Assembly (NCBI GenBank): GCA_933228895.1
Contig: OW121857.1
Coordinates: forward strand, 76,751,672 to 76,815,671
Direction of reading: 5' to 3'
DNA: 64,000 nucleotides
From: Platycnemis pennipes
Lineage: Eukaryota > Arthropoda > Insecta > Odonata > Platycnemididae
Shown here one piece after another: positions 33,575 to 45,680 of this stretch; positions within the stretch are counted from its first letter, which is position 1, and each line of letters opens with the position of its first letter. The position numbers and the translations under genes are program-made. The notes beneath the pieces are model-generated. The model was given only the letters and a program-made list of their open reading frames with translations, was not told where the DNA came from and made no database searches.

Positions 33575-34385
33575 AAACACCAGCGTCCTATTGCACGTTA
33601 GATCATGAAGAATACATTAGAAATAGATAGTAAGAGAAGTAATTCATTTTTTCCGCACACAATTAGGGACAATAGATACCAGCCAAGATACATAAGTAAT
33701 TTAGAATAGTCATTGTGTATTTTACACAAATACCCAATGGAAATGAAGCGTAGAAGTAAGGAAACAATTCATCAGAACGTCTAGAGCATGCTTCTTTATG
33801 GCATTGAGGTATGGACAATGACAGCAACGGAGAAGAAAAGGATGGAAGCATTCGAAATGTGGTGCTACCGAAGAATTATGAAGATTAAATGGATAGACCG
33901 AGTGACAAGGGAAGAAGTCTTACGAATGGTGGGAGAAAAGAGAAGACTGCTGAAAACTCTAAAAAGAAGGCTGAACAACTTAATCGGCCATATCTTGAGA
34001 CACGATGGCCTGATGAGGACAATCGACGAGGGAAAAGTGAACAGGAAGAATGGAAAAAACAGACCTCGTACAAGACATATGGAATATGTTGTGAAGAACG
34101 TAAGAGAGAATAATTACGGTCATATGAATATGTTGGCCGATAGAAGAATCGGGCTGTGTCAAAACAATCTTAGGATCGTTGAGCGATGATGATGACTGCG
34201 TATTTTGATGTGGAAGCCCAGTCAGTAGAGGGTTTTTTTTGGAAATGTCTAACTACTCAATAATTATTACATTACTTTGTGTATACTAACAATTTAGTTA
34301 CAAGTGCCCCGTGAATTCATACCTAAAATATTCCACAAAGTAGTAGTACCATACGTCTCAGTTGCATGTAAGTAGTGCATGTACA
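33575..34385 (+). mobile_element. CR1/Jockey-type LINE 3' fragment split by another LINE
   Basis: Left part 33575-33723 (TTAAAAACACCAGCGTCC, TTTTTTCCGCACACAATTAG) and right part 34197-34385 (AGTCAGTAGAG, ACTTTGTGTATACTAAC, TTGCATGTAAGTAGTGCATG) are consecutive pieces of the family 3' region seen intact at 35341-35933. The interruption is the LINE at 33724-34196. The terminal signature is missing after GTGCATGTAC. Confidence 0.65.
33724..34196 (+). mobile_element. GAT-tailed endonuclease-RT LINE, 5'-truncated
   Basis: A 133-codon frame (33788-34189) encodes the ORF2 C-terminus: LLYGIEVWTMTATEKKR, EAFEMWCYRRIMKIKWIDR, VTREEVLRMVGEKRRLLK, IGHILRHDGLM and GKNRPRTRHMEYVVKNV. This tail occurs in many arthropod endonuclease-reverse transcriptases. 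It follows the RT domain, which is lost here. The 3' end is GATGATGATGA. Flanks TGTGTATTTT (33714-33723) and TGCGTATTTT (34197-34206) are a 9/10 target duplication. Confidence 0.85.
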
Positions 34386-35340
34386 AACTAATAATTTTGC
34401 AAGGTTCGGAACGTCATTTAAGTCCCAAAGTTTCGGTCACATTTCATCTCCCCTCTGCAAAAAGGAATTTTTGTTCCACCCGCGCCAATCGGGCTGCAGC
34501 GTCCACAAAATCGGTTTGCCCGTGAAATGCGTTGAGAGACAAAAGAGATGTAGGAGGACGTCTTGGTTGGACGGGTGGAGGTACAGGGGATATAGTCTCC
34601 TCCATTCCTCCATCTCTGTTTCCGAGAGCCTCGCGCAGGCTCCATGATTGCCGTAAGAGATATCCATTAGCCAAGCCACACCTTAGCGCCCCCTTTTACG
34701 ACGAGGACTCCCAGAAAGGCATCGGTGACGGAGCGGAGCAAAGGCACCGGGGATTTCGGATATGGAGGGACGAAAAGAGGGAGAAATGTTGGCGAGAGAG
34801 CTCCCAACCCTATGACTCCCATGGGCACGCAGGACAGAACTCGTTCGCTACCTTTTCTCAAGAGATGTCACTGGATACGGGGTGGGTATCAGAGTCATCC
34901 ACACGGCATTATCCACACTACAAATCCGGTTAGAGCCGAGAACGCAATGTAGAGGGAGGTATCCGCTTCGGATTCGCAAAAGGTTCAAAACGCAGGAGAT
35001 GGTACGCCTCAAAACACAAATGAACTGTAATGGAACGCATTGGTAGACGTGGCTAAATGATGTCAATGACAAAGGATTTCAAAGAACAGGGGACAGAAGA
35101 ATAAATGAGGAAGTGGTAGGGGGATAAGCGTGATGGACTAATGTAGTTGAGCCTTTGTTCTTCGTGAGCGAATGAAAGGAGTGAGAGGGAAGAGAGAGGA
35201 CACAAGAAGCATGAGATGGGAGTGAAATATAAAGGCAGCGCAAGCTGGGATACGACGCGAGATTAAAATTAGAGGAACATATAGTTCATCTGAACAGCAA
35301 CAGCCATTAATATATTTTAGCACGCCACACGAGTGCGAAT
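34386..35340. other. unassigned, purine-rich from about 34530 to 35230
   Basis: G/A-rich plus strand with overlapping frames on both strands at 34418-34952 that exclude one another. No gene is called. Confidence 0.5.
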
Positions 35341-35933
35341 TCATGCATACATATAACGATGATTTATGTATTTGAATGGGATCCGCATGAATTAGGCTTG
35401 ATTATAGAACTAGACAGTGTGCAGTGTAGAGCAGCTAGGTTCGTTAAAAGGTGTTACGATAGGTTTAGTAGTGTAAGAGCATTAATACAAGAATTAGGGG
35501 GTAATCATTTTCAGAGCGTAGGTTTAAGGACAGAATTAATCTATTACAGAAATTTAAATCGGATAGCTTTACTGAAGATGTTAGGCACATATTAAAAACA
35601 CCAGCGTATTATGCTAGATTCGACCAGATAAATAAGATTAGAGAGATATATTGTCGTACTGATAGATTCAAAATGGCATTTTTCCCCCATACTATAAGAG
35701 AACAGAATAGGCAGCATATCAAAGGGATAGGTAGGGGAAATATTTCTTAGTAGTCTGTAATGCATGATGCATTTATTAACAACCAATCCCTTATTACTAT
35801 GTAGATACTAACAGACTAGTTACATGAGACCCTATAGTAACATGTTTGCATGTTCATAGTGCATGCTTGGTGATCTTCGCCCCCTGCCACACACCCTCGC
35901 GGTGGCTTGCAGGGTATCGTGTAGATGTAGATG
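35341..35933 (+). mobile_element. CR1/Jockey-type LINE 3' end, best-preserved copy
   Basis: The ORF2 C-terminus at 35359-35595 reads EWDPHELGLIIELDSVQCR, AARFVKRCYDRFSSVRAL and IQELGG. After a frame break it continues at about 35600-35720 with PAYYARFDQINKIR, CRTDRFKMAFFPHTIREQN. The 3' untranslated region ends with TAGTGCATGCTTGGTGATC, CCCCTGCCACACACCCTCG, CGGTGGCTTGCAGGGTATCG and GTAGATGTAGATG. It is the reference for the other copies here. Confidence 0.85.
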
Positions 35934-36004
35934 AATGGTTGTAAATCATTATCAGATTTCAGGATAAAATACAGAAAAAAATTCAAAAACTTACGGCGGG
36001 CAGG

Positions 36005-36446
36005 TTCCCCAAATATGTAGCAAATATATTTAAAACAGCAGCGTGCGATGACAGGTTTTTGATCAAAAAGATAAAATAAGAAATACATAGTAAGTTGGAG
36101 AGGCCCGAAGATTCATTTTTCCGCGAAAAAAGTTGGAAAGAAATAGAATACAGCCAAGATACTTGGGAAAATCAGATTAAGTACAGTGATTTTTTATGTA
36201 TAAGACTAGTCTGTAGCGATGTTTTTTTTTAACATGAATAAACGTCACTAACACATTCATGCTCAGGGAAAGCTAAATACGTTTGTTAATGTATTTATAG
36301 ACTTTATCGCCCGACTGATCAACAATTACTACGTTACTTTGTATATACTTATATGTTAGTGAAACGTGTCTCCCGAATGCATATCTAAAGTTTCCAAAGA
36401 GTAGTGGCATTTTACGTCTCAGTTTTACGTATGTAGTGCATGCAGG
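36005..36446 (+). mobile_element. CR1/Jockey-type LINE 3' fragment, cut by a LINE insertion
   Basis: Contains AACAGCAGCGTGCGATGAC, TTCATTTTTCCGCG, GTTACTTTGTATATACTT and TACGTATGTAGTGCATGCAG. The terminal signature is replaced by the LINE starting at 36447, which duplicated AGTGCATGCAGG. Confidence 0.65.
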
Positions 36447-37325
36447 GTCTCCCGTAACTTTAATATTGACATCGAGAGAGCCATCAACGAAATCAAAGAA
36501 AGTCTTATGGAGTAACTATCCACGGAGAAAAAATAAGCATCCTTTCAATTCGCTGATAACATAGCACTCAGAGCAGAAACAGAGAGGGATCTGAACAAGA
36601 TTCTAGTAACCATGGAAAGGACAATGGCCAGATATCAACAGAGATAAATAAGAAGAAGACTAAAAAAATTAGTGTGCAGCAAGAAAGAAGAGGCCAAAAC
36701 CAATGCCAAACTAGGAAAACAAAAACTGGAAGAGGTTACAGAATTCTCCTACCTAGGAAGCCGAATAACCAACGATGGACAAAGTAAGAAAGAAATAGCC
36801 AGTTGAATAGCCCAGGCAAATAGGGCTTTCTATCAAAAGAAGAATCTACTTACAGCTGGAAATACAAGCGTAGAAGTAAGGAAACAATTCATCCAAACAT
36901 ACATCTGGAACATGTTTCTTTACGGCAGTGAGGCATGGACGATGACAGCAGCGGAGAAGAAAAGGGTAGAAGCATTCGAAATGTGGTGCTACAGAAGAAT
37001 GATGAAGATTAAATGGATCGACCGAGTAAGCAACGAGGAAGTCCTAAGAAGAGTGGGAGAAAAGAGAAGTCTGCTAACAACTCTAAAAAGAAGAAGGGAC
37101 AAATAATCGGCCATATCTTGAGACACAATGGCCTGATGAAGACAATCGTTGAGGGAAAAGTGAACGGGAAGATTGGAAAAGGCAGGCCTTGTATGAGATA
37201 CATGGAAAAGGTAGTGAGAGATGTAAAAGAGATACGTCACAATGAAAAGGTTGGCCGATAGAAGAATTGAGAGGTAATCGGCGTCAAACCAATCCTAGGT
37301 TTGTTGACCAATGATGATGATGATG
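36447..37325 (+). mobile_element. GAT-tailed endonuclease-RT LINE, longest copy
   Basis: Preserves the end of the RT domain: SFQFADNIALRAETERDLN, where FADN replaces the catalytic FADD, then VTEFSYLGSRITNDGQSKK, FLYGSEAWTMTAAEKKR, EAFEMWCYRRMMKIKWIDR, SNEEVLRRVGEKRSLL and IGHILRHNGLMKTIVEGK, with several frame breaks. The 3' end is an ATGATGATGATGA tail. A perfect 12-bp duplication AGTGCATGCAGG lies at 36435-36446 and 37326-37337. 5'-truncated and dead. Confidence 0.9.
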
Positions 37326-37337
37326 AGTGCATGCAGG

Positions 37338-37893
37338 AACTCTTCAAATGTTATCTGACCGAGCTTTATTTGATCAGGATAACAAAATTAGAGATAAGAA
37401 TACCGTAAGTATAGATTTAGCATACCGTTTTTTCGACGAAAAAGAAATCATAACATTCAACATAATTACCACATATGTTCCTCGTCTAAGTAAGCAAGGT
37501 AAAACTTCCTAAGCGCGAAACCCAAGTTTTTGTTTACCAACCGCTAGCATAAGTTTTTTTTAATTTACCCCTTAGTTTCAGAGTGTATTCATTGTCAGGA
37601 CTTAAGGAAAAGGATGTTAAGGGGAAATGGAGAGATGTACAGAGATTTAGAGAGGCCGGTCATCCCTTGATTGATTACCCTGCCAATAGAGGTATTGCGC
37701 CATGACATGATTAACTATTTCGTACGCTAGTTCAGTTATGCTCTTGTTAATTGTATGTAGAAGTAAATTGTTAAGTTTGGACTAGAATATAGTCACGAAT
37801 ACTTTTTAAGCATGATATGTAATGCAGGTTTGGTGTGAATTGAACCCTGCCACACACCTTTTATGGTTGCTTGCAGGGTATTATGTAGATGTA
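37338..37893 (+). mobile_element. CR1/Jockey-type LINE 3' fragment
   Basis: A decayed ORF piece (ALFDQDNKIRDKN) near 37358-37400 is followed, after unassigned sequence, by a 3' tip at 37795-37893 with CTGCCACACACCTTTTATGG, GCTTGCAGGGTATTATG and TAGATGTATG. It may be a separate copy abutting 36005-36446. Confidence 0.6.
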
Positions 37894-38089
37894 TGTCGGT
37901 GCAGTGAAGGCAGTTTGTAGTCCATCGGAAAAAAGGTTCTTTGATGCACTACCTCGTACTATATGAACGCTTGCATGCCCAATTGAATTATGACTAAATA
38001 CATTCAAAGAAAAGACCAAACCACCGATTAAAAATCATTCCTTCGTAGAACCAATTATTAAGTTGCCTGGTTCATGCATATCTAACACG

Positions 38090-38215
38090 TTTCTATATTT
38101 AAGCAATATTTATCTCTGGGTGTATGCACAGACATTCTGCATGCATTATGATAACTCACACCTTCCCGCACATCCTATTTAGGCTTGCCTTGTAAGGTAT
38201 TCAGTAAATTTTTTT
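38090..38215 (+). mobile_element. diverged 3' tail of CR1/Jockey-type LINE
   Basis: CACACCTTCCCGCACATCC, AGGCTTGCCTTGTAAGGTAT follow the family order. The stretches around it (37894-38089 and 38216-38879) show nothing else I can assign. Confidence 0.35.
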
Positions 38216-38879
38216 GGGTGCGAAAAAAAATCTCTATCACGGACAAAAATACCGTCAGAACTATGTAAGTGGTGAGATATGAGGTAATATTGGGAAGTTA
38301 TTGATTTAAAATTTAGCACGAAAGATAAAAGAGAGCAGACTTTGTGGATGGAAGATACTTGGTGATAGAAAGAGGTAGCTGGACAAGTTAGACTGATATT
38401 CAAGATAGAATAATGCTGTTATGCACTGATATTTCCCGAGAGAAAAAAAATTAATGGTTCCATATTGGCTAATTCTGTTAACGATAGGATTCCAAAATGA
38501 AAATCATTTAAATCCGATAACAACCACTAAGAAATAGACAAATTCTGATGATGATAAAAACTTCATATTCATATTCAACCCAATATCATAACTGTTATGA
38601 AGCGATCGCACACATAGATGCAACGTTTTAGAGCCTAGACTTGGTTGCGCTGTGGAATTAAAGAGGGCAGCACCTTCCAAAGCCTACCAGTGAAGAACGT
38701 AGCCCTTTATCACTCGTATTCACATCTTTCGCTTTAGGTTTAGGTTATTACAATTCTCACTTTTCTAACAATTTGAAGCATTTTTGTAGCCCTTGTCTTT
38801 ACCTTGTCTTGACTAAGCATTTACTTTTAATTAATAGACATCTGGTTTATACTTTGCTTGCAGTAAAAATCTGGGAAAT

Positions 38880-39170
38880 TAGGGAGAGGCTCTAATCCCG
38901 GCAGTGGAAGATATTTTTCAATAGTAAACAAGCCCCTACTTAAGTGTTTTGTGGAGAGAATACGAGTTTAGCACTCCGGCTGTCGAATGGGACGTAAAAC
39001 CGTAGTCCCCTTTACGTCTTTCTTTGAGAGCAGGCCAACGTTGACGCCGGGTTTCTCTCTAACCTTCCCCATCACTATTACAATCATATTCTTGAACCCT
39101 TCCTCCTGGTTTGCAGAGGCTGTAAGTACGGTGCAGATTTGAAACCACAAATAGGTAAGTAGGATATACA
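38880..39170 (+). mobile_element. SINE family 1, head-truncated
   Basis: Starts just before box B (AATCCCGGCAGTGG) and retains GTCGAATGGGACGTAAAACC, GACGCCGGGTTTCTCTC and CCTTCCTCCTGGTTTGCAG. Directly followed by another family 1 copy at 39186. Confidence 0.7.
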
Positions 39171-39185
39171 ACTAAAGGCAATAAG

Positions 39186-39330
39186 GGGTCGGGTTGGTGA
39201 GGTAGCGCTAGATTGGCCATCCATTCCAAGCAGCCCGGATCGGACCCCAGCAGAAGCAGATATTTTTCAAGGTACACTAGCTCGCAAAAAAGTGCTACAT
39301 AGGGAGCACTACGACACTGAATTCGTACAT
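39186..39330 (+). mobile_element. SINE family 1, 3'-truncated
   Basis: Head GGGGTCGGGTTGGTGAGGTA with the family start, damaged box B (CCCGGATCGGACCCC) and AGATATTTTTCAAGGTACAC. Two family 1 copies thus sit head to tail in 450 bp. Confidence 0.6.
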
Positions 39331-40424
39331 TGAACATTACCTTAATTGGTTGGGCTTTCACTAAACTGACTCCAATACACTTACTTTAGTCTTATAGAAA
39401 GCACGTAATATTCATGAAGAGGAATAAACAAAGACCTATGTATTATTTTAACTATGTATTAAACACCGACCATGGTTTTGACAATTAAATTTCATTCTAA
39501 AGGTCAAAGGTTCACAAAGTGACGCCATACACAAAATACATAAACCTGAAATTAATGACATCATTTATAACTGGCCACATCTTTCGGCCATGATCAAATA
39601 TTGTGTCCAAACCATAAATCAACGTCAATGGGATAATAAGATTAATATAGAGATCGTGAGCGAATCAACTTTTGGTTTCACTAAGAAAATATTTTTTACC
39701 GATACGCGATTTTCTTAAATGGAATTGGAATGATAGTGCAGTTATTTTTTTCCCTCACTACTATATCAAGGTAATTAGTAGAATACTCAGTGGATGCAGA
39801 AGGAAAGGGCGTAAATCGGTGTTAAAGTAACGGTTCATGAGAAGACATCCCAGGTTTAATTCTGTTGGAGAACCGGTATTTTCTACGCTACTCCTCTCTT
39901 GAATCGTAATCATAACTACTTCACTACACTGACGTATGTCCAGTGTCCACCCATGTGCCGTATGAAACAGGGGACTTTAAGCTTAGAAAGTTACTACACA
40001 ATTTTAAACGTATACGCATGCAACACGTTCACTCACCTCAAATATGTAGCTCGATGTTGTGTGAAAAAAGAAGTTTAATGCAGATTTTTCACAATGCGGA
40101 TTGGTCGAGTGTTTAAAACTATTCAAGGTCTTATTTTTTTGTTTTTTGGAATGGAATTTATGCAAGGCGGTTTGGCTGAATACGACATAGGAAGGAAAAG
40201 TAAAACAGCTAGCGCATAGATATCCAGATTAATTGTGGGTACAGCTAGATAACCTACACGTTGTATGAAAATGAGTTTTGTGAAGATCGAATTAACAGGG
40301 AAAAAGAAAATGATGGAATATTAATCGAGTTTCACCAGCCTTGTGATTGCATATCTTATAGGTTTCTATCAAGTAGCACTGTACCTCATAATTATATATA
40401 TTTAGTTCACGTATTGTGATTTTA
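39331..40424. other. unassigned sequence
   Basis: No repeat boundary or exon supported. Confidence 0.45.
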
Positions 40425-40475
40425 ACCCCATGCCACACACTATCTAGGTGGCTTTCAGGGTTATCCATAGATGCA
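40425..40475 (+). mobile_element. solo 3' tail of CR1/Jockey-type LINE
   Basis: CCCATGCCACACACTATC, TAGGTGGCTTTCAGGGTTAT and ATAGATGCA match the family tip. Confidence 0.6.
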
Positions 40476-40812
40476 ATGATGATACCATTCCGCCATACGT
40501 ACGACTGAAGGAATCACGAAAGAGAAAACAAATACCCATCTCTTTTTTTCACTCCTACTCTTCTATTTCCTTACTTTCTCAATTTATTTGGCACTGGAAC
40601 TTTCATTTAAACAACAGCACAAGAGTTAAAGCCCCAGATATCTCCTATTGCCTACTTACACGCTGGTAGATTTACATTTTCAAGCAATATTAAAGTCAAT
40701 CACCGTTCACACGCTAGTAAAAACATCAGACTTCAACGTCCTGACGATGATAGCTAGCCAAATTAGATCATCGCCTTTGAATGCATCCAACAAGTTACTA
40801 ACTGTTTCTGGA

Positions 40813-40862
40813 CTGGCGTAAATGGTTGTCTGTCGCCTCCTCCAAATAACTACAACGACTAC
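40813..40862 (+). mobile_element. SINE family 1, 3' tip only
   Basis: GGCGTAAATGGTTGTCTGTC, GCCTCCTCCAAATAACTAC and the tail ACTACAACGACTACGG are the family end. Everything upstream is lost. Confidence 0.6.
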
Positions 40863-41079
40863 GGTTTTAAGGATTAACGCACTTTCCTTGGATATCGAGT
40901 CTGGCATGAGAATTCGGCTCCATACCAAATCAACACTAAGGCCTCCATCTATCACATTTCCTTTTGATACCGAACTAAATTTTAAAAAAATTCTCTCCAT
41001 CCCTTTAACAAAAATAATAAAATGAAAGGAACGGTTCAAATTTAGAATAAAAATTCATCCATGGTCTCTAATGCCTCAT

Positions 41080-41930
41080 TGTTAGTGCACAAAATGAAAT
41101 ATCCCCGCTTGGAAAAGGAAAAGAGGGCCTCTTTTTTCGGGTCCATCCCGCGGGCCGAAAGAGATGCATTTCCCTCGAGGATCGACCGAAGAAAAGAATT
41201 AGGATAGGAATAAAAATAAAGGTCGGCTTGCCGACAAGAGGAGAAAGGGAAGCGTGGGAGTAGCTCGCGAAAGAGAGCAAGAAGATAGGATGGAGGGAAG
41301 CGTGATAAGGAAGCGAAGGGTAAGAAAGAGGAGGATCCGATGGGCGAGGGATTATGGCAGGGCGTGGAGAGAAAGTGTTCTCGTGCCTTTTGTGTGCCCC
41401 CGAAAGTGGGCAGGAAGAGGGGGAGTGTGGGGGGGGTTTGCGCGCGTGTGTGAGTTCTAGGCGTGATGTAAGGGGTCGCCTAAGGTGTGAAAGGCCAAGG
41501 GGATGATGATGATGAGATTAGAGGAAGCTGGAAGGGAACGTTGGGGAGGGGTTGGATAAGGCTGCAAGAAAGAGAGGGAAACGTGGGGGGGGGGGATGAG
41601 AAGGGGAAAATGGGCAGGAGGGGAACAAGGGTGTGGAGGGAAGGCAAGAGGTCGAAGGACGAAGGTTCCTTCTTTTTTCTCTCAAGGCGTTTGTGTTTGA
41701 TGGAATGAGGGCGGAGGAAGGACGGGGGAAACGGGAGGGAAAAGATGTCTGAAGTTGGGAAAAGGTAGAGGGGGAATGTTGAAGATTGGATTTCGGATGG
41801 TAGGCGCTTCGTCGTTCGTTCGCCTCTCCCCCTCGCTAATATGCCGTTCGCTTGTTCAACGGGTGTGACCTTATGAAAGCCCCTCTCGTCACCGGAGCGT
41901 TTATCGTTCAAGATTTTGCCTTTCATTCTC
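41080..41930. other. purine-rich block with G11 run
   Basis: About 850 bp of G/A-rich plus strand, with G11 at 41585-41595. A 156-codon minus-strand frame (41480-41950) of Pro/Ser/Phe/Leu is the complement of the purine tract, and a 73-codon plus frame overlaps it. No gene called. Confidence 0.6.
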
Positions 41931-44154
41931 GCTATTAGGTACTCGTCCATCTTTTCTGATTTTTAGGCTTCCCCAGTAATACAGTTATGCATAAACAGAG
42001 CAAACAATAAAATGGGGTCCAGGCGCAAGTGCTGAAACAAGGTGTCCTCAAGAAGATACGATTGATAAAGAGATCCTCATCCTCGCGACTATAAAGAGCC
42101 TGGCTCACGTACGTCGCAGACATTTCAGGATTCCCTTCTTAAATGTTTGATAGTGTAAACGCTTTAACGATAAGGGATAAGCCTATAATTATCTAGGATT
42201 GTAGAAGTTTGTGTATATCAAAGCGAGGGAAATATGCAGTTTCCACTTTTGTTTATACCTATTAATTTCATGTGAAATCTCTTGGTTAACAAATTTAAAG
42301 AAACTTAATAAATTCCACAGATTTTTAATAGCCTTGCAGAGCCAAACATCTTAGCGAGACGGGCCATATGTGTGTGTGCCATAGTGATTTACCTCAAAGT
42401 TCTTCACATAAAAGTCAGGTTTCGATTTATAACGGTATCTTCGCGTGGCAACTCTCAGATAATTCAAATACCAATATGTTCAATCAAGAATCGATTAGAA
42501 ATTTTGCAAGTCTTCACCCGAAGATGACGTTCAACGTCGAAACCAGAGTCGAGGATTGATAAATTCCTAGTGGAATTACCTCGATACTCTTTTTTTTTCA
42601 AGGCATTAGATTTCATAAAACTCCACCCGAAACACAAAGACCCACCCCGTAAGACAAAGGCATGCTAGTGGAAAGGAAGTCTTGAACAATATAACCCTTA
42701 AGTTCAAGAAAGAAAAAAATTACGGTAAAACTCATGTAACAGCGATATCAAGCCATTTGACAAAAGAAATAGGAGCTGAATCCCAATATACGCCAACATA
42801 TCACTGCTAACGTTTTTATATCACATCTTGCAAAGAGATTCATGTTGATAAGATAGAAGCATATCAATTGACTTGGATTTCACGGTTTCGATCAAGCGAA
42901 AGAGGACAAATATTTCCAATGGCTGTTGCTACGATTTTTGAAAAAAAAAAACGATTCGATGATTTTTTTTTTCAAAACATTAAAATCTACTTAGTCCCGA
43001 GATTTACCCCACTCCGTAGAGTTTACCAGCGATGTGACTTCACCAAGCTCCCTTTCAACTTTCTTCGTAACCACCCGCTCTCCATCTTCATTCACAGTCC
43101 CATAAATCCTTCTCCTTCGCCAACACCTTGCCTCACGCAAATCGTTCCCAAATATGGTTTCTTTGGCGACGAATAGGATTTCGATGCTCAGCCATTGAAT
43201 AGGATCCGAAGGGGGAAATGATTGCTACGACCCTGAACTTAATAACCGCTAGTCCTTTTTTGCGGGCGTGCTCGTTCCATTTTTATTTTTATGCCCTATA
43301 TTTCCATATTCCAGCGGGATGGAAAACGGACATTTCTGTGGCCATCAGAAGCGTTTAAAAGCGCGAGTGGGTCGAAGGTTTCATGGGGTAGCCGTTGCAG
43401 TTACTTTTTACACTTACCACTCAAGAATTCATTTCCCGCCAGCCTACTGATAAATTCTTAATACCACGTGCCCTCGCTGTGTGCATGGGAACCCAGGTGG
43501 AAGCAGCATTTAAGAACGTGGTCTTCGCCATACGGGAATGTAACGTTTTGGCCACTTATAGCAGTTATAGAAACATGAAGGATGAAATAGTAAAATGACA
43601 ACCATATCATTTCCTTATTTTGTGCGTAAAATGTTCTCAATAATACAGCACAGTAAAGCCTATAATTCTCTTTTGTGATTCGATAGCAACGTCCAGTAAT
43701 TCAAAACGTAAACCTTTCCTCTAAATTCATCTACAACAGCTTTGAACATTCAAACAAACGCTTTTTCTACATTTCTCGTATTACATAAAAAATATAGAAC
43801 TATGGAAACAGACACCCTCATATGGGAAGGGCTATAAAAACGAGTCTTTTTTTTAGAATAGAAGAAGCGTATACGGTACAGCTGCAGATATATTTAGAGG
43901 CCAGGTAACAGATTGGAATGGCCGGCCATTAGCTCGGTGGGCGTATAATGGATTGAAAATTTATTTGAAAACTGGAATCACCCCTCTGAACTCACAAACG
44001 ATCGAACAAATATGATTCTAGGAACAGTAAATATTTTAAACTATGACGGTTTTAGGTATATACATAGTAAAAACCTTATTGAGGTGAAACACGCAAAACT
44101 ATCGAGAAATATTATGGGTATAAAACAGTCTGCATTCAAAGGCTACAGAAATTT
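41931..44154. other. unassigned sequence
   Basis: Two kilobases without a supported exon or repeat boundary. CGAAGATGACGTTCAACGTC near 42520 resembles the core of the GATGA-type foldback elements but has no second arm. Confidence 0.4.
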
Positions 44155-44625
44155 ACATCATATCATCATCACCAGTCATCAATCCTAAGATCGTTTAGAC
44201 ACAGTTCTCCACTCAACTTTCCTAACAGCGAGCCTCTTCAATTATACAATTCTTCTCTCTCACATCCTGCACTACTTGCTCCATTATATATATATCATAA
44301 GAGGCCATTCTTCCCGTTCACTTCTCCTTAGTGTATTGACTCCATCAGACCACCTTGACTCAAAGGTATGACCGATTTGGTTGTCTCGTCTACTTTTTCA
44401 ACCTTCCATCAAGCTTCTCTTTTATGCCTGTCTTCTAAGAATTTCCTCACTTGTTACCCGGTCAATCAATTTTATCCTCATCATCTTTCTGCAACAAAAC
44501 ATTTCAAATGCTTTCAACTTCGATTTCTCTACTGGTGTTATCTTCCATGCTTCACTTCCATTAAGAAAAATAGCTCCGAATGCAAGTTACAATGAATTTT
44601 TTCTTCACTTCCGAGTTTGCATTTT
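44155..44625 (-). mobile_element. GAT-tailed endonuclease-RT LINE, diverged
   Basis: On the minus strand the family 3' region is legible from its tip (ATGATGATATGATG complement at 44155) through TGGAGCAAGTAGTGCAGGA, a Lys/Glu-rich region and the FGAIFLNGSEAWKI-type segment near 44550. Many stops and frame breaks. An old relative of the copies at 33.7, 36.4 and 52.9 kb. Confidence 0.6.
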
Positions 44626-44924
44626 CAGCTGTATATAAATTCTTCTTTTAATAGAATGCCCACTTTGCCTAGGATATTTTACTCGTTATTAACTTCTTAC
44701 TTCGTCCACCGCTGGACGATGGACGGAATTCAGCTTCCTAGACAGCAATTCTCTTCTTTCTCCTGTGTTTCTCAACCTTTCGATGTAAGACGTCATCTTC
44801 TGGATTAACAAAGTATTCAGTGAAAATTTTCGTAAATATTAATTATACTCGATACGAATTCAAGAAATAATTTGTAAGTGTTACGATGCTACGAATCTAT
44901 ATACGACAAACTATGGTAGCAAGT

Positions 44925-44985
44925 AGGTCTGGCGATCCATAGATCGCCGGTACGATTCCAAATAGAAAATTACCTCATCATGGAT
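44925..44985 (+). mobile_element. tRNA-like fragment
   Basis: GGTAGCAAGTAGGTCTGGC followed by a box-B-like CGGTACGATTCCAAAT. Short. A SINE head is more likely than a tRNA gene. Confidence 0.3.
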
Positions 44986-45089
44986 TCGAAAACACAAGAG
45001 GACGTGAAACCTATGTTGAAAAAGTGGTAAACTGTGATTGCAACACCATGTAGAAGTGAGGTTAAAAACAACATTCGCTTAAGGTCTTA

Positions 45090-45680
45090 AAGCTTGCTGG
45101 TGAGGAGAAGACAGCGTCAAATGGAGGGATACGTGAAGAGAAAAGAGGGTAAACGCGCCTTTATACGCCCTCCCCAGTACTTTTTAACGGAAGTCGTGGA
45201 AAAAAACAGCCCTAGGGTGGCAGGGACACGAAAAGAAAGAGGAGGGAGTTCGGCGGGAAGTGTTCGTCGCTTTATTCAAGGGAATGAACTGGCTTGAATT
45301 TAATCTTGGATGTCAGTGGATCGGATGAGGTTAAAAGGACCCAGGGGATGGAGCTTCCGACGGAGACGAGAGGGATTGAAGGGGGAGTGGGAAAGGGTTG
45401 GGGGAGGAAAGGATGCGGAGACCTCCCCCGTCCCAGCGGGGGTTGGAAGGGGAGGTTTTGAAGAGAGAGAGGTGGGCTTTGGGTCGAGCGGGTGGAAAAA
45501 GGCAGGTGGGCTTGGTAGAGTAACTCCAGAGAATGCCGCTTCGGATGGGATGGACGGAGTGGAGAGAAGGAAGAGCTTCAAAACGGGAGATGGAGGAGGA
45601 AGAAAGACGGGTGTCGAGGAATGGGAATTGGAGCGACGGAAGGCAGATTGCTGGAAAGGGGGCACTCTTTAGACGCAGCG
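45090..45680. other. purine-rich block
   Basis: G/A-rich plus strand giving 120-codon frames on both strands over the same DNA (45310-45672 plus, 45300-45665 and 45331-45708 minus). Mutually exclusive and low-complexity, so not called. Confidence 0.6.

Noticed and set aside
41480..41950. 156-codon minus-strand open frame
   Set aside because: Complement of a purine tract; overlaps a plus-strand frame of equal implausibility.
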